Positions 5,303 through 5,366 of a stretch of DNA of 5,366 nt are shown here, in pieces. Numbering within the stretch: the stretch's first letter is position 1; the number at the start of each line of letters is the position of its first letter. Source of the stretch: Lentisphaerota bacterium (GTDB taxonomy: Bacteria; Verrucomicrobiota; Kiritimatiellia; RFP12; UBA1067); contig SUVZ01000294.1 in the NCBI GenBank assembly GCA_015061765.1, forward strand, positions 1 to 5,366, read 5' to 3'. Both the position numbers and the translations under genes were made by a program. The notes beneath the pieces were generated by a model that worked only from the letters and a program-made list of their open reading frames with translations, searched no databases and was not told where the DNA came from.

Positions 5303-5366
5303 ATGAAAACCTTGACCAAGAGACTTGTATTCTCAGCATCGCTTCTTTCTGCGCTGACGGCATCGG
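5303..5366 (+). CDS. Start of a second exported protein (cut by the window end)
   Basis: The first 21 codons begin MKTLTKRLVFSASLLSALTA, a typical signal peptide with a basic start and a hydrophobic core. AAAGGA at 5292-5297 lies about 5 bases before the ATG. The gene starts 36 bases after the stop of the 240-aa exported protein on the same strand; the gap holds AAACGTTT (5276-5283) with a short T run but no stable terminator stem, so co-transcription is likely. Function cannot be judged from this piece. Confidence 0.7.
   Translation, partial: MKTLTKRLVFSASLLSALTAS

Overview
The window looks like a bacterial chromosome segment of moderate GC content. It holds the start of a lactate-oxidation operon, a two-component regulatory system and two exported-protein genes. 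The organism is not certain. The hybrid look of the sensor kinase (several OB-like modules outside the membrane) and the exported protein with repeated 'NL-x-YS-x-GW' beta-type modules remind me of gut or anaerobic Verrucomicrobiota/Kiritimatiellota (PVC group). That is an inference from family style, not from a marker gene.

Left part (1-1266, minus strand): a lutC-lutB operon. lutC (152 aa, unusually short) is followed after 3 bases by lutB, which runs off the left edge before its iron-sulfur cysteines. A good sigma70-type promoter (TTGCCA, 17-base spacer, TG-extended TATGAT) sits so close to the lutC ATG that the mRNA should be leaderless or nearly so.

Middle gap (1229-1601): AT-richer and without an intact gene. 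On the plus strand it carries what looks like the last ~39 codons of an AraC-type regulator, divergent from lutC, with its upstream part missing. It also has several short direct and inverted repeats. No convincing terminator was found between the end of the response-regulator gene and this gap.

Right-centre (1602-4380, minus strand): a two-component operon. A 708-aa membrane sensor histidine kinase (HisKA_3/HATPase type, H517) with a long exported region of about four OB-like modules is followed after 28 bases by a NarL/FixJ-type response regulator (D57, C-terminal LuxR-type HTH). The kinase gene also has a TG-extended -10 box placed for a nearly leaderless mRNA.

Divergent control region (4381-4543): two clear palindromes lie between the kinase gene and the rightward genes: an 18-base CCCCCTA/TAGGGGG element and a perfect 16-bp palindrome CATATTGTACAATATG. 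They are the best operator candidates in the window and could link the two-component system to the exported proteins.

Right end (4544-5366, plus strand): a 240-aa exported protein made of two related modules, with a very strong ribosome binding site, then the first 21 codons of another protein with a signal peptide. A simple reading is a sensor/regulator pair controlling its own operon and the neighbouring envelope or secreted proteins. The functional link is inferred from layout only.
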